From Escarpia spicata (lineage: Eukaryota; Annelida; Polychaeta; Sabellida; Siboglinidae): a stretch of 64,000 nucleotides of DNA. The position numbers were made by a program, and so were the translations under genes. Shown piece after piece: positions 12,440 through 25,514 of this stretch. Under the pieces are notes generated by a model. It had not been told where the DNA came from. It made no database searches and saw nothing but the letters and a program-made list of their open reading frames with translations. The stretch is from the NCBI GenBank assembly GCA_963995525.1, contig OZ023206.1, forward strand, positions 22,498,871 to 22,562,870, in the 5' to 3' direction. Each line of letters opens with the position of its first letter. Positions within the stretch are counted from its first letter, which is position 1.

Positions 12440-12540
12440 TCAATGCCAAGAAATTCGACCGACATGCTCTGACGTTACGCATAGCCAACGACACCCAAAG
12501 ACTACGTCGGCCGTGCTACGTCCGCGTCGGAATCCATATG
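12440..12540. repeat. Dispersed ~100-bp repeat, copy 2
   Basis: Second copy of the 9330-9432 sequence, same orientation. Confidence 0.7.
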
Positions 12541-12684
12541 GTGTGTTTTTTTCCGGCCGGCATGCTCGAAATAAGATAGCTCTTGCAGTACGTACGGATT
12601 ATGATAGTTCCAGGCACGATGTGCCTTTTCTATCAACTTTGGCATTGCGTTGGAATGTTTTCCTGGAAATGTGTCGGTCGTTAC

Positions 12685-12880
12685 AGTTGCCCTTTCTTCT
12701 TCTTTTTCTTCTTCTGCTTCTTCCTCTGCTTCTTCTTCTTTGCTTCTTCTTTTGCTCCTTCTTCCTCTTCTTCTGCTTATTCTTCTACTTCTGCTTCTTC
12801 TTCTTCTTCCCCTTTTGGTTCTTTTTCGTCTTCTTCTTTTTCTTCTGCTTCTTATTCTTCTTCTCTTTCTTCTCGTACAG
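12685..12880. repeat. TTC/TCTTCT-rich low-complexity tract
   Basis: Pyrimidine-rich trinucleotide-like tract. It gives spurious Ser/Phe/Leu-rich ORFs on the plus strand and Glu/Arg-rich ones on the minus strand. Confidence 0.92.
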
Positions 12881-13858
12881 CTCATAAAGTCACAGACAAG
12901 ACTATTTTCGAGTGACTCCATTTGTATCATAGGAATAACGTGGGTTAGAGATAAAGAGCATAACACTTTGAGTCAAGGACAAGTCCTATTCCTGTATGAG
13001 AGATTGTACTGCCCTTGGCATAATATGAGCGAGAAGGCACCAACGGTGTTTGTATCTCTTCCAAAACACAAGCAAAACAAATAATGTCCTGTCAGTTGAA
13101 AGGCGGGTGCTATATAAACACCACTACCCAGCCATTAATCGAAAACGACTGATTTTTGTACTGTAATGTTGGATCGGGTGTCAGTTGAAACACAATGTTG
13201 CACGAGTATCGTTTGATTCAACAATTGTACACAATGTCGTATTCAACTACACTCGATTGCAAGAAAAAAATTGGTTCGGTGCATCAATCATCTGACGACA
13301 TATTGAATAAGCGATTTAACTCAATTCCGCTATACCACGCAAAGAAGCCACGGCTTACACAAGTTGTGGCATAGACTCCGATCGCATCATGCGAGCGTCA
13401 TCGCTAGGTAGACATTTGGCGCAGAGTCTCCTAGTTAGACCGGTGTTAATATATTCAGTTGAGATTTCAGATTAACAAATATTGTTGTCAAAAGACAACA
13501 GAATGGAAAGCACTGGCCATGCCACAATCTGTCAAGTGCTCACACGATAATTGTATGGGGTTGCTTTTCCTGGGTACCTCCACTTCTTTCCAAAAGGAAC
13601 ACCCATACGGCAAGCCGAGCACTAAGCTAATGGTTACGTTGAGATTGCTGGACGGTGATACATTCATGCAGGACAAAGTGCCAGGTCAGACGGCACATGC
13701 AATTACGCCATGGTTCGTGATTGACACAGTTCGAGATCTATTTTGGCGGGTAAGGCGCCTGCCATGAATCATGTATACAATAGATTGCGGCAGAACATAA
13801 AAGACAGAGATGGTGTGGAAATGACAAACTCAATGCTACCGTTGAGAAGCAATCAAAC
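12881..13858. other. Intergenic sequence, no recognised feature
   Basis: One 102-residue ORF (13459-13767) lies here, but it shows no domain, no biased composition and no homologue I recognise. Confidence 0.35.
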
Positions 13859-13927
13859 GTGTGTGTGTGTGTGTGTGCGTGCGTGCGTACGTGCGTACGT
13901 GCGTGCGTGCGTACGTGTGTGTGTGTA
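13859..13927. repeat. (GT)n/(GTGC)n microsatellite
   Basis: GT repeat passing into GTGCGTAC-type units. Confidence 0.9.
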
Positions 13928-14091
13928 TAATCCATTTTATTCATAAGTATAGGCACTTGTTCAAACATGAAACCCCAAATTCAGAAACAATAATAATAAA
14001 TAGTTATAGTTGATTTCCAAGAGACCCCTATCACAACAGCGTGCAGTCGCTTGTATTGGAACCACAGTGCATTAGAGTACAAACTAACGCC

Positions 14092-14092
14092 A

Positions 14093-14122
<30 letters not shown>
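14092..14122. repeat. (GCAC)n microsatellite
   Basis: Seven to eight GCAC units. Confidence 0.9.
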
Positions 14123-14124
<2 letters not shown>

Positions 14125-14232
14125 CTTTTTCTGTACACATTGAGTTGTCAGTAATAAATCGCAAACAAAGCAAATGTTGGAAAACATTTACGATAACATA
14201 ATTTAAGACGTATACGTTTTTTTTTTCTTCAG

Positions 14233-14290
14233 GTCGACGAATAAGGTTGAAGCGCGTGCTACAGACAACGTGAAGTAACAAAGAGAGACA
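14233..14290 (+). other. 5' UTR part of gene B exon, with splice acceptor
   Basis: A pyrimidine-rich tract ending TTTTTTCTTCAG at 14232 is followed by 58 nt that match the gene A leader almost base for base over the last ~40 nt. This implies at least one noncoding exon further upstream, not located. Confidence 0.6.
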
Positions 14291-17200
14291 ATGGTGCAGT
14301 TCGACTGCATTGAGAAGCCGCTAAAAAGAGTCTTCTACGTTTACGGCTGCTTCATCGCCCGCCACCCAAAATGGTTCCTTGTTTGTCCGCTGCTCTTGAC
14401 CGCGGCGCTCGGATCAGGAGTATTCAATTTCCACGCAGAATACGACGTAGAGAACTTGTTCACTCCAGAAGGTGCCCGGTCGAAAGCGGAACGCTCCACG
14501 TTACAACATCTGTTCCATGAATACGAGAAATCAGACAACTTTAGCGTCATCAGAATGTCAACCCGCGGTCAATATGGCCGCGTGATCGTGACGTCGAAGG
14601 TGAAAGATGGAAACGTGTTGAAAGAAGACGTTTTCAACGATGTGGTACAACTTGATAAGGATATTCGAAATATCACAGTTGACGCAAACCGGATGACGTA
14701 CAGCTACGGAGATCTATGCGCAGGATCGTGTGCGAATGCGACAGATACACTAATTATATTACATGGTGTTATGAAAGTAAATCTAAATGATTTGGTGTAT
14801 CCCGTACACAGGATTACGCAAGGACCAAACAATTTGACATTCTTCCTCGGAAGCACCATTGGCGGAGTCAGTACGACGGCAGATGGCGACACTGAAGCAA
14901 AAGCATGGTTGCTGCACTATTACCTCTTGTCTTGTGAAAATGCCGAAGCTGTAATAAAATGGCAGGAGAAATTCCTGTCAGTCATCGTCGACAAAAGTTA
15001 CAAACACATCACCGTGACTCGTTTCACCGCTCACTCTCTCGAAGACGAACTGAAGCGGAACGCTGATGCAGTCTTTACGTTGCTGCCTATATTGTTAGTA
15101 GTTCTGATCACATTTACCGTCGTGTCCTGCATGAGCGCAGACTGGGTGCGCAGTAAACCGTGGCTTGGACCTCTCGGCTTACTCTCGGCCGGTCTCGCGA
15201 TAGTCTCGGGGTTCGGTCTCGTGCTTCTCACTGGTGTGCCTTTCATTGATATCGTCGCTTCGAGTCCCTTCCTTGTTTTTGGTGAGTCATATTTCTCTTA
15301 ACAATAGCTTCAGCTAAAAAACTGAACGTAATAAATCATACCCTATTCGTTTAACTTCTATATTGTAAAACAATGCGTTCTCTTTTTCACTGTGGTGCTG
15401 CAATTTCTATCTGGCGGACCCAATGGAACGGTTCGTAGATGTCGATTTTTTTAATTCGCCAGGGGGTAGGAGTATTGACGGAGCTCAATATTTCAAAAGG
15501 TGTAAGTCGAGTGCCAGCGCCGGAATTTAATGGTTTCTATATCAGCATAAAGGTAATATGTATTTATAAACGTATTTATAAACCGGTCCTGTAAGCTGTA
15601 CCAGCTCTGCACGTCGTTGGTTACGTCAACCCAACGAGCACTTGCATTTCAGGCAAACAACGCACTGAAACAATGTACCTTAACTTTTCTGTATGTTCTA
15701 GTGTAGATAATTAGGCGAATTAGCACACAAAATAGGCAAGATTGTAGACTTTGCTGTGCAACTGTGACACTTTGCATACATAAAGTACTTGGGTCCTGAT
15801 GATGTTCTGATGTAGTGCAAATTGAACAGCGCCCCCTGGTGGCATGCAGCGCCACCTCGCAGTCGGATTTTGTTGTATTACAGGTTTTGGTTATAGCTTT
15901 AAACATATTTGATCAGGTAGGATCAAAAATGGTTTAAGGTGATACACAAGTACATATCATTAGATGACACGCACAATTAGGTGCATCTCAGGATATTCAA
16001 ATAAGTAAAAATATAGATTAAAATCAAAAATAGGTATTGGTTTTAAATTGTTTTTTGGTTATCAGTGTAAAGTCCAATGTGCAACTTTACACACATAGAC
16101 AAGGTGTGTATGTATAACACAAACTGTCAGGACAACTTGGATCGTCGCTGTCCCATTTCTTGGTCCCTTATTCGGTTAAACCAGTGAAAACACAGTAACG
16201 TCGTATAGCGTAAAATGACGCCTGCCACCTGATATTTAGGCAGATTAGCACATAAATGGTGCACTTGTGTATGCAATTGTGAGACTTTCCATACACATAC
16301 TACGCGCGGTCCTGGAGATGTTTTGATAAAGTTCCAACTGAACAGCACTCCTTGGTGTCATACAGCGCCACCTAGTGGTTGACCATGTGTGACAATTAGC
16401 TGATATTACATATTTTAGTTATGGCATCAAAAATGTGATTAGTTGACACGAAAAATAGCTTACGATGACTACCATGTACGTATCTTTACAATATATTAAT
16501 AATTAAATACATTTAAGAACATATCAATTATAAAAATGAAGACCAGGCCTAAAAAGTAGGTTAAAATAATTATATTAAAATAAAATCGGTTATCTATGTA
16601 ATGTCTGACATAATACTCAGTTTGATATATATTAGTATAGTTAAATACATATCTATAATGTAAATTTTTGGGGGAAACAATCTTATTAATATATAAATTG
16701 TTCAGCAATTAATGAATCACGACAACGCTCGTGGTGCAAGATATATTGCATACATGCCATGGAATGACGAATTGGAAGTTAACAACGCCTCATACTGATT
16801 GTAACAACTTCCTTAAAATCAGAGAGGATCTCATCACGCCATGTCTGTTTGAAGCATCGAAGCTCGTTCTTGGCGAGGAACAGGGGTGATTGATGAACCA
16901 TTTATCACTTTAAGTTACAACCGTGGAAATCGAATATCTGAGACTAGCGAGATTAGTTTTAGATAACGCCGTTTTAATTGCAGAAGTGTTAGCGCTCAAT
17001 GTTTCCGTTTCAGTTGAATGAATCAACATTTACATTGTCTATCGTGCAGAACTGCTTGCACCAAAAAGCGAATATCGTCTGAACTGTTTACCTCCACGGA
17101 GTTCAACGAACCTCAGGAACATAAATGAATGTGAACAAATTGGAGTTGATTTCAGGGTTAATGGTTAAAAGAACAAACTCATAATGTTCACGGAAGGGGA

Positions 17201-20200
17201 AAACCGCTGCATACCAAAATTCCAGTTGACAATTACAGACAAAGACGCCATACAATGATTAGGTAATGTAAGTCTCCCAGCTCCCTTTGCATATCCCGTT
17301 TTACCAACACCAAGTTTAGACTAATGAGGTCTCCATGTTTCCCAATCTGTCAACTTCACTTGAAGAGAACGAAGAGTAATGTCAGTCTGCTGATGATATC
17401 ATGCCGCACATACTTTCCATGGAAGAGGCCAACCATGGGTATTTCCCAAGTTTGGAACACTGTGGGAAGAATGCAGAATGCATGGATGGCGATATTTTTC
17501 AACAGACGACGACGTAGTCGCAAGTGATTCTCGTTTCCGGTCCGTTTTGATGCGAGAGTTAACGCGGTCATATGGGGTTAGCACACTGTTAGTTTTCTCA
17601 TTGACGACCATATTAACGTTTTGTGTGATTATAAGAAAACGTGACCTACAAAGTTTCTTAAACTCCTCACATGATGTTACTATCATCTCATTGACATGCT
17701 GGTTGAATTTAGTAAAAATCTAATATTTCTAGCTCTCGTAAAATGCCTGTATGTGTGACACCCGTCAATATTTACGAATGGATGCAGGCAGTAATCCGGC
17801 TAAAGGGTCAACTAGCCAAATTGCTGCCAAATACCCTTCCGCTTAGTAAAATCAGCTACCAATGCACCATTTTACTGTCAACAGCTACAATCACACCGGG
17901 AAATCTGACTACTCAAATGCACTTATGTCAGAGCAGGTAAATTTTGTAAAAAAAATCATTTCTCAAAAATAAATTGCACTTTTTCATCTGTAACCAAGCA
18001 GGAAGTCCAACAGTGTCCTGACCCCATATACATATGATCCCCTAGTCTTTGTCCGGTATGGTCGCTCAATCGATTGGAGACGTGGCATTTTCACAAACAT
18101 TTTGAGTAAATCACACCCACGGCAATGCTAAATTTCAAGCAATAGCAGAAGCTTCAATGGACTGCAGCCGGGTGCAGAGTTTATCATACGACGACGAGTG
18201 CAAGCGGCGATGAAAGGAAAAAGTTGCAAGTTGATGTTACAAGTTGATGGTGTGTCGCCTGCAATTGTATACGCATTCCCAATCCAACGACAATGTGCCA
18301 GATGTAACCGTGTATCTTAATATAGCTCACATACTATCGGCACTGCCAAGTCGCCCACTAATTCACGCGTGATAAAAAGTGGCCAAGTGCAGTTTTTACA
18401 CTCAATATGTATACTATTGTACGCATTCAACTGTGTCTTTGATCATTGTAGACTATATATAAAGGTGATTGCAATTATAAAGGTCACTAATGTCCAAAAA
18501 GAGCATGGTTAGCCAAAACGATAAGGCTTTCCGAGAGCGGAGTTTCTATTTACTTCAACTAGTCGACCACTGCTACGCTGCAGGTAACCAGGGGCACCTT
18601 TCAATTAACACTATCACTACGGTCGAGTGCACAAATGGATACGTTCGAGTGCACAATGTGTATGCTTATCCGCATAAAAGGCCGCCAGGTGACATACGTC
18701 AATAGACCACGTTACTGCGTTTTTGTGTGGTAGTATAAGCGAAATGCGCGCTTATAGTTGCGAAAGTAATGCTCAATGTTATCCCAGCTGTTTACATTTT
18801 AAATATGTACAACACTAATATAATGCCAAACTGAATATAGCATTATGTCAGACATTACATAGATAATCGAAAGATTATTTATTTGAATATAATTATTGTA
18901 ACCAATTTTTTTATAGGTCAGGTGTTAATTTTTATAGTTTGTATGTTCATAAATGCATTTAGTAGTTAATATATCATTATAGTAGTCATCGTAAGCTAGT
19001 CTCAAGTAATCACATTTGTGATGCTATGATAAACATATGTAATACCAATACATTGCCATACATGGTCGACCACTATGTGGCGCTGTATGCCACCAAGGGG
19101 TGCAGTTCAGTTAAAATGATATCAAAACGTATCCAGGGCAGCATGTAGTATGTGCATACAAAGTTTCACAACTGCACACACAAGTGCACCATTTGTGTGC
19201 TCATCTGCCTTTAAATGTCCGCTGGGTGGAAGGCGTCGTTTTTATGCTATACGACGTTACTGTGTGTTACTGGTTTAACCGAATTAGGTACAAAATGGCG
19301 ACCATTTTGAATTTTGGTCAGGTGTTCATATTCGGGCATCATTGGAAATGGTTCTTTTGAATTCCAGATATGGCAAAATATGGGGATGGGCATAAAAATC
19401 ATGTATCTAGCATAAACCAATCAAAAGTTACGTTCGATTTTGGCTATTTTGGGTTAAAATGGCAGCCATTTTGAATTTTTGTCTTACGAACATAGTCGAA
19501 CATCGTTGGAAATGGTTCCGTTGAATTCCACAAATGCCAAAACATGTGTATAGACACCAAAATCATGTTCCTAGCATGCTCCAGTGCAAAGATCCCACAA
19601 GTTACCCAAGGATGGCGCGTTGCCATTCCTCTGATTTGAGTTGAGGGACCCATAACCTACATGATTCAGCCAAAAAACTTACAGTACCAATCATTTCTGG
19701 GTTCCATACTGAACATAGTAGGGCTGCAACTCGACTAAATCAGGAATCAAGAAATGGTACAGGTGGCAGGAGTTATTTTACGCTACAAAACATCTCCAGG
19801 ACGGAAATGGAAAGTTTCACAATTGCATACACAAGTGCACCACCTAAATATCAGGTGGCAGGCGTTATTTTACGCTATACGACGTTACTGTGTATCCACT
19901 GGTTTAAGCGAATAAGGGACCAAGAAATGGGACACTGACGATCCAAGTTGTCCCGACAGTTTATGTTATACATACACACTTTGTCTATGTTTTGTAAATT
20001 TGCATGTACTATTACATTGGACTTTACATAGATAACCAAAATATATTAATAAAAAAGATTTACAATTTTTTACTTTATTCTCTATTTTAAATTTAATTGA
20101 AATTCCCTAGATTCACCTAATTGTGAATGTCATCTAAATGATCTAATAATATGTACATGTGAATCACCTTAAACCATTGTTCATCCTAACTGATCGAATC

Positions 20201-23200
20201 AATTTTATGCTATATCCAAAACCTATAATACAGCAAAATTCACTGTAGGCCACCAAGGGCACTGTTCAATTGGCACTACATCAGACAATCACCAGGGCCC
20301 AAGTAGCATATGTATCCAACCTGTCACAATTGTATTCCGAAGTGCACAATCTTTTTGCTAATCCACCTAGCTAAGAGGCTAAGTTTGTAACAAGAAATAG
20401 GTCAATGACTAGGTACAATTTGCCAATGCGTGTAGGCTGGAAATATTTGTATTTTGGGATGGGTGGGTTTCAGATGTTGCACATTTGGGGTATGGCCTAT
20501 TTTAATTGTTTATAATCATGCCAGCAAAACTGTTGTTATATTTCAGTGCAAATTATTTACGGATGGGTCAAATTGCAATGCACAATATTGTGGGAACGCT
20601 CCCTCAGATTGAATTAAATGTTATAGAAATCCATTGGCATGGTCTAGACGTGGTTTTATCTGAACAATTTCCTTTCCTTCCGTGCAAAGGCGGGCCACTC
20701 AACCAGTTATTAATACAGTTTAAGACGGAATACAATCCGCAGTGCAGCGTCAGTTGTAAGTTTGAAGCGGTACGAAATGATTGCCCATTAAGCGCAGCGT
20801 GTTTTTTGTTCCTTGGCCTTCAAACATATCATGCCTGAGTGACTGGTTCTTTCCTGCGTTCGTGTGTTCGTTCGTTCTTTCTCTCATTCACTCTTTCCGA
20901 GCGCTTTCAGACTGCGGAACGAGGCCGCGCGATAACTAGAAGACAATTGTTACTAAATAGCTTTAGACAGTGCCTTCTTCCCTTATCCCTTCTCTTTTGG
21001 AGGCCGTTTCACAATGATAATGAACACATGAGAAATTCACCATTAATCAGAATTCATTTTTTAAATAATGAGCTTTTTCAAAATACCAAAGGCCGCTACT
21101 ATATCGCTGAAGACAGTATTTTCGTGGCACATTGACAGACGTGTCTTGGTGTCACGTGTTATTGTAGACACTTTTGGAAGTATAATATCACTGTTACCGA
21201 GTAAAACCGGTTTTAGGCAGCAAGATCGAGTTATAAGCTTATAAAATGTTTGTAAAACGGTTCCCGGTCATCACAGAATCACTAATATTAGCCTTTGCAG
21301 GTGTACTACGAAAAGGTGATAAATACTACCAAACGGTTTTGAACCAACGATACACCACGCAATGCCACGCAAACCTTGCCCCGAGCTCAATAATTTATCA
21401 GCCATGTTTGATATGTGGGTAATGCAGAGTCCTGAGCTGTGCATTTACATTTTATTTCTTAATTTATGTTGCGTCATTGCATTCGTACGAATGCGTAATC
21501 TGATACTTCAATAATTGGTTTACATCGCCGTGAATAAATATGATTGAATGACCTATAGTTTCGTTTTATGGACTTACGTTGATATGACACGTTGTTTGTA
21601 CATCGCAAGAATAGGTACACATGTTTGTCAGTTTTATCTTGTTGTTTGTTTTTTGTATTTTTCTTGTGCAAACTAATCCATAATTAGTTTACGCAATTAC
21701 ACGTGCGTGTTTCTAAACTGTAAACGTTTACTTGACAGGAATTGGCGTCGACGACATGTTTGTTATGCTCGCAGCATGGCGTCAGACGGATTTCCGGTTG
21801 TCCGTTGAAGAGCGCATGGGCAGAGCGTTCTCGGAAGCGGCGCTGTCGATCACAATAACAACCCTTACGGACGCTCTGTCTATGGGCATCGGGGCAATCA
21901 CAAAGTTCCGGTCGGTGCGAATCTTCTGTACCTTCACGGTGATCGCTGTCTTGTTCGACTACTTGTACCAGATCACCTTCTTCGCCGCCTGCATGGTGCT
22001 AACAGGACAACGCGAGGCAAACAATACGCATGCAGCCACGTGCAAGAAGGCAGTGCCTAATTCACTAGCAGGTAAATACATAGTACAAAGACCGTGTGTT
22101 TAAACGGAATGTCGTGAATGTACCTAAGTGGACAGGCATACATTGTGCAGGTCATGCCAAAGTCACAATCAGTTACGCTGTTAGAGCGATGGCCTAAATC
22201 ACAGGTAGATAAGGATATAGCAGATTGGCCCTGTCAATAACTATATCATGGCATATTGGTTGTGGGTCAATTCAAAATCACAAGCGTGCTCAAGTATAAA
22301 TTGGTAAAATGCAATGCGTAATAATAAACACCATTGTTCATAGCAACAACTATGCAACTACTTACCGTGACTATGATTCATATATCATGTTACACCCTCC
22401 CTAGACAACAAACCAAGGGCATCAATTATGTTACCGTGACGATGATTCATATATCATTTCACACCATCCCTCGACAACAAATCAAAGGCACCAATTATGT
22501 TACCGCGACAATGATTCGTATAACATGTTACACCATCCTTAGACAACAAACCAAGCGCACCAATTATGTTAACGTGACTATGATTCATATATCATTTTAC
22601 ACCCTCCCTAGACAACAAACCAAGCGCACCAATTATGTTATCGTAACTGTGATTCAGATATCATTTTACACCCTACCTAGACAACAAACCAAGGGCAACA
22701 ATTATATTACCGTGACGATTATTCATATATCATTTTACACCCTCCCTCGACAACAAACCAAGAGCAACAATTATGTTATTTTATTCTTGTGGTGCGGTTT
22801 TACCATTCAATATTTCCATTGAAACATGTAAATAAATGTAAATAACTACCTTTTGTAATTATTGTGTGCATCGCCTATTTGTTGTTGGTAATACGTTGAA
22901 CACTGAACTACCAGTGCAGCAACCCTCACAAATTAATACAAGGGATTTCGGACGAGTAAACGAGTAATCATCAATACCAGTATCGCCATGTTAGCGGCTA
23001 TGTTTTATGTCTCGCAGGACACCGCAGCGCCATCTTCCGGCTCTTCTGCACGGGCGGATACACGGAGGAGGAAATGGAAGACACCACAAAGGCGGCCGAC
23101 GTGAGGGCAATGACATTCTTCAGGGACTCGTGGGGAGAATTGCTGTCAACTCGTCCCTTCAAGATATTCCTCCTGAACGTATATCTGGTATACTTAGGTT

Positions 23201-24357
23201 TTGCTATATGGGGCTGCGTATCTGTCAAAGAAGGACTCACTTTAGACAGACTAGCAGGAGACGGTTCCTATGTCGCTGACTACTACGATCAAGACACCCA
23301 TTACTTCCGTGAATACGGACATTGCATCAACGTGGTTGTCGGCAAGGAGCTTGCATTGTGGAACCCGACCGAACGAGACAAGATCGAAGAAATGATACAG
23401 GAATTCGAAGAATCTGTATATTTCCACGGCAAAGACGTCACATCGGCGTGGATTCGAGATTTTACTACTTTCATTGGAAGTGACGGCGTAGACTCTGGAA
23501 ACTTCTCGGAAATATTAGATTACTTTTTGTCAAACTACAGCCATCTCAACGTCGATTACAAAGTGGACATTAAGCGGGAATCCGGAAACGTGAAATATTC
23601 ACGATTCTTTGTGTTTTCAAATAAGACTGACACGTCAATACGGGAAAGCAAAATGATGTCCATTGCTCGGGCGATCGCTGATAGGCACCAAGATCTGAAC
23701 GTGACGGTATACCATCCTGCGTTCATAATGTATGACCAATACCTTGCTGTTTGGCCAAACACGCAGCAAAATCTGCTAATCGCGACAGCCGCCATGTTTG
23801 TTGTATCGCTGTTTCTTATACCATATCCGGTGTGCAGTTTATGGGTGACCTTCAGCATTGTATCCATCTGTACCGGGGTCATAGGTTACATGACGTGGTG
23901 GGACGTCAACCTCGACACGATCTCAATGATCAACATTATCATTTGCATCGGCTTCAGTGTTGACTTTTCGGCTCATATCGCCTACGCCTTCGTGTCGGCA
24001 GAGGGCGACACTGGTAATCAGCGCATGCGCAATGCCCTCCACGCTCTTGCCTACCCCATAACACAGGGTGCGCTGTCGACAATCCTAGGGGTGTCTGTGC
24101 TGGTTTTCACTCCCTCATACATATACCGTACCTTCTTCAAGACAATGTTACTTGTTATCTTATTGGGCGCTTTCCATGGGCTGCTTATTGTCCCAGTGCT
24201 TCTGTCTGTAATGGGGCCGAAGGGTATAAAGAATATGCGACATTCTGTGTCTCCCACCAACCCGCCAGAGCTTCCCTCGATAGCGGGCGGTATGGACGAC
24301 TGGAATTACGACGACTCCGACCGCATTGAGCTGATCATGGTTTCGGCGAGCCCCTAA
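14291..24357 (+). CDS. Patched domain-containing (PTCHD3-like) gene B, complete
   Basis: Three coding exons: 14291-15281, 21739-22071 and 23018-24357. Both introns are phase 1 (GTGAGT...ACAG and GTAAAT...GCAG). The joined length is 2664 nt including the stop, about 887 residues, the normal size for PTCHD proteins. The order is TM1 (~29-48), a large N-glycosylation-rich loop, then a sterol-sensing-domain block from ~residue 255. GIGVDDMFVML starts at residue 331. A second extracellular loop (~485-690) precedes the C-terminal helices carrying GFSVDFSAH at ~753-761. The paired GxxxD motifs in the central and C-terminal helix bundles are the RND proton-relay signature known for Patched/Dispatched. 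There are no internal stops. Intron 1 (6.46 kb) holds a large inverted repeat and intron 2 a minisatellite. The protein likely sits in the plasma or endosomal membrane; the substrate is unknown. Confidence 0.93.
15282..15689. other. Start of gene B intron 1
   Basis: Intron sequence before the inverted repeat; no feature recognised. Confidence 0.4.
15690..20390. mobile_element. Nested long inverted repeat in gene B intron 1, probable non-autonomous DNA transposon
   Basis: The left arm (15690-~16720) is repeated inverted in two overlapping blocks on the right. 18790-19270 mirrors ~16200-16720, and 19785-20390 mirrors ~15690-16330. Matching pieces include GCAGCGCCACCT / AGGTGGCGCTGT types, GTATAGCGTAAAATGACGCC versus its reverse near 19870, and TAAACCAGT / ACTGGTTTAA. 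16720-18790 and 19270-19785 are central, unmatched sequence. No transposase ORF is present. Outer ends and a target duplication could not be fixed by eye. The segment shared by both right-hand blocks suggests insertion or duplication within the right arm. Confidence 0.7.
20391..21738. other. Rest of gene B intron 1
   Basis: No repeat or domain recognised. ORFs of ~100 residues at 20506-20838 and 20839-21135 show no recognisable motif. Confidence 0.35.
22362..22775. repeat. 69-bp minisatellite in gene B intron 2, six copies
   Basis: Units begin TTACCGTGAC(T/G)ATGATTC and end AACCAAG(G/C)GCA(T/C)CAATTATG. Starts fall every 69 bp from 22362. As 69 is divisible by three, a frame stays open across it, which explains the 162-residue ORF there. 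Confidence 0.93.
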
Positions 24358-24389
24358 GATACCGGGACGATTTCGAACCTTAAATCTCA

Positions 24390-24602
24390 GTGTTCCCGCG
24401 TAGAACGGGCAGTACGGTGAGATATTGCAGTGTCCAGAATAATTCCCGAAACAGACTCTGTATAGTTAGTAACAACCCCGCGCCCATGCCGTACGCCAAC
24501 GGCGACTTGCGATATGAGGTGTCGCATCACCACAACGGCTGGCCAGGAGGAAACGGTTATTTGCCGTCGTTGAGCAGCAGAAGTCGGCAACAAGACAAGT
24601 AA
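24390..24602 (+). other. Conserved reading frame downstream of the gene B stop (possible former or alternative C-terminal tail)
   Basis: The peptide MPYAN ... NGWPGGNGYLPSLS (about 24486-24575) is also encoded, in a corresponding place, downstream of gene C (57306-57506, minus strand). Amino-acid agreement is good through the Gly/Pro-rich part, while the reading frame differs from that of exon 3. It could be a decayed C-terminal tail, an alternative 3' exon, or simply conserved 3' UTR. Confidence 0.35.
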
Positions 24603-25514
24603 GGGAACGGCGTGCAAAACGGGCCCCGTAAGCGAGATTTTTCATCGAGTTGATATTAGTCACATGTTGTCCTTTTATCCCCGTCCTTACTGTCCAAAAA
24701 CAGTTGGTGCATTAGTGTTTATGCACCCAGTTATCTCGCTTGTTTTTGAAGCTACGAGACACTGCAGTGGCATGGCGAACGACCTCTTCCTTCCACGTGT
24801 AGTTTCACTCGTGTTGGTTTGAGGCTCTTTCCGCGTTGTAGGATTTTTGTCGAATTTTGTTCTCAATCAATGTTGATGTTTATATGGACTGAGTGTGGTG
24901 ATGCATGTCTTTTCTCATATGTATCCATAGAACCCATACTGACGTTATATATACAATATAGTAGTAATACTATTGTGTTTTAGGAACACACTATGGTGAA
25001 AATTACATTTTGTTGCTATTTTTTTTTTTCCAGCCATTTTCAGGTTTTATCGTATACGTGTACCTTGGGTATCTAACTATCGATCTATGTTCATTATATT
25101 TATAAATACATGCCACAAATGCAATAAAAACTAACTTTTATAGCCCCCCCCCTATTGTCTTAGAATTATTGATTTATTATAGTTACGCAACTGTGATTGA
25201 AAAATAACAGCGAGTTCGCCGATGGAGCCGCCATGTTTGTTGACATACGCACATGTTTGGTATGGCTGGAGAGCTTCACTTTCGCACTGCATGGTGGTTG
25301 TCATGCTATAAATATCGCTTCGGTAGTATTCGGTCATTTTGGAATAGAAGAGATCCCCCTAAATGAGTTTCCGACGTTGTCATTGGCCTAACCGAGGCAC
25401 GTGACCGCAGGTCGTCCGCTCATTGGATACCTCAGCTACACAAAGAACTTTTCCCGAACTTCGCCATCTTTGTTTACGCTTTGCACTGTTATTATTTCAT
25501 CCGTTTTTCGCACA
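24603..25514. other. 3' UTR/intergenic region between gene B and the transposase gene
   Basis: Holds the poly(A) signal at 25123 and, further on, the leader of the Mutator-like gene; otherwise nothing recognised. Confidence 0.4.
25123..25128 (+). terminator. Candidate poly(A) signal of gene B
   Basis: AATAAA about 770 nt after the gene B stop and followed by AT-rich sequence; the first AATAAA seen downstream. Confidence 0.4.

Noticed and set aside
12502..13084. Ser/Phe/Leu-rich membrane-like ORFs and a Glu/Arg-rich minus-strand ORF
   Set aside because: Low-complexity TTC tract; no conserved sequence outside the tract.
22334..22822. 162-residue ORF in gene B intron 2
   Set aside because: Frame through the 69-bp minisatellite, flanked by intron sequence.
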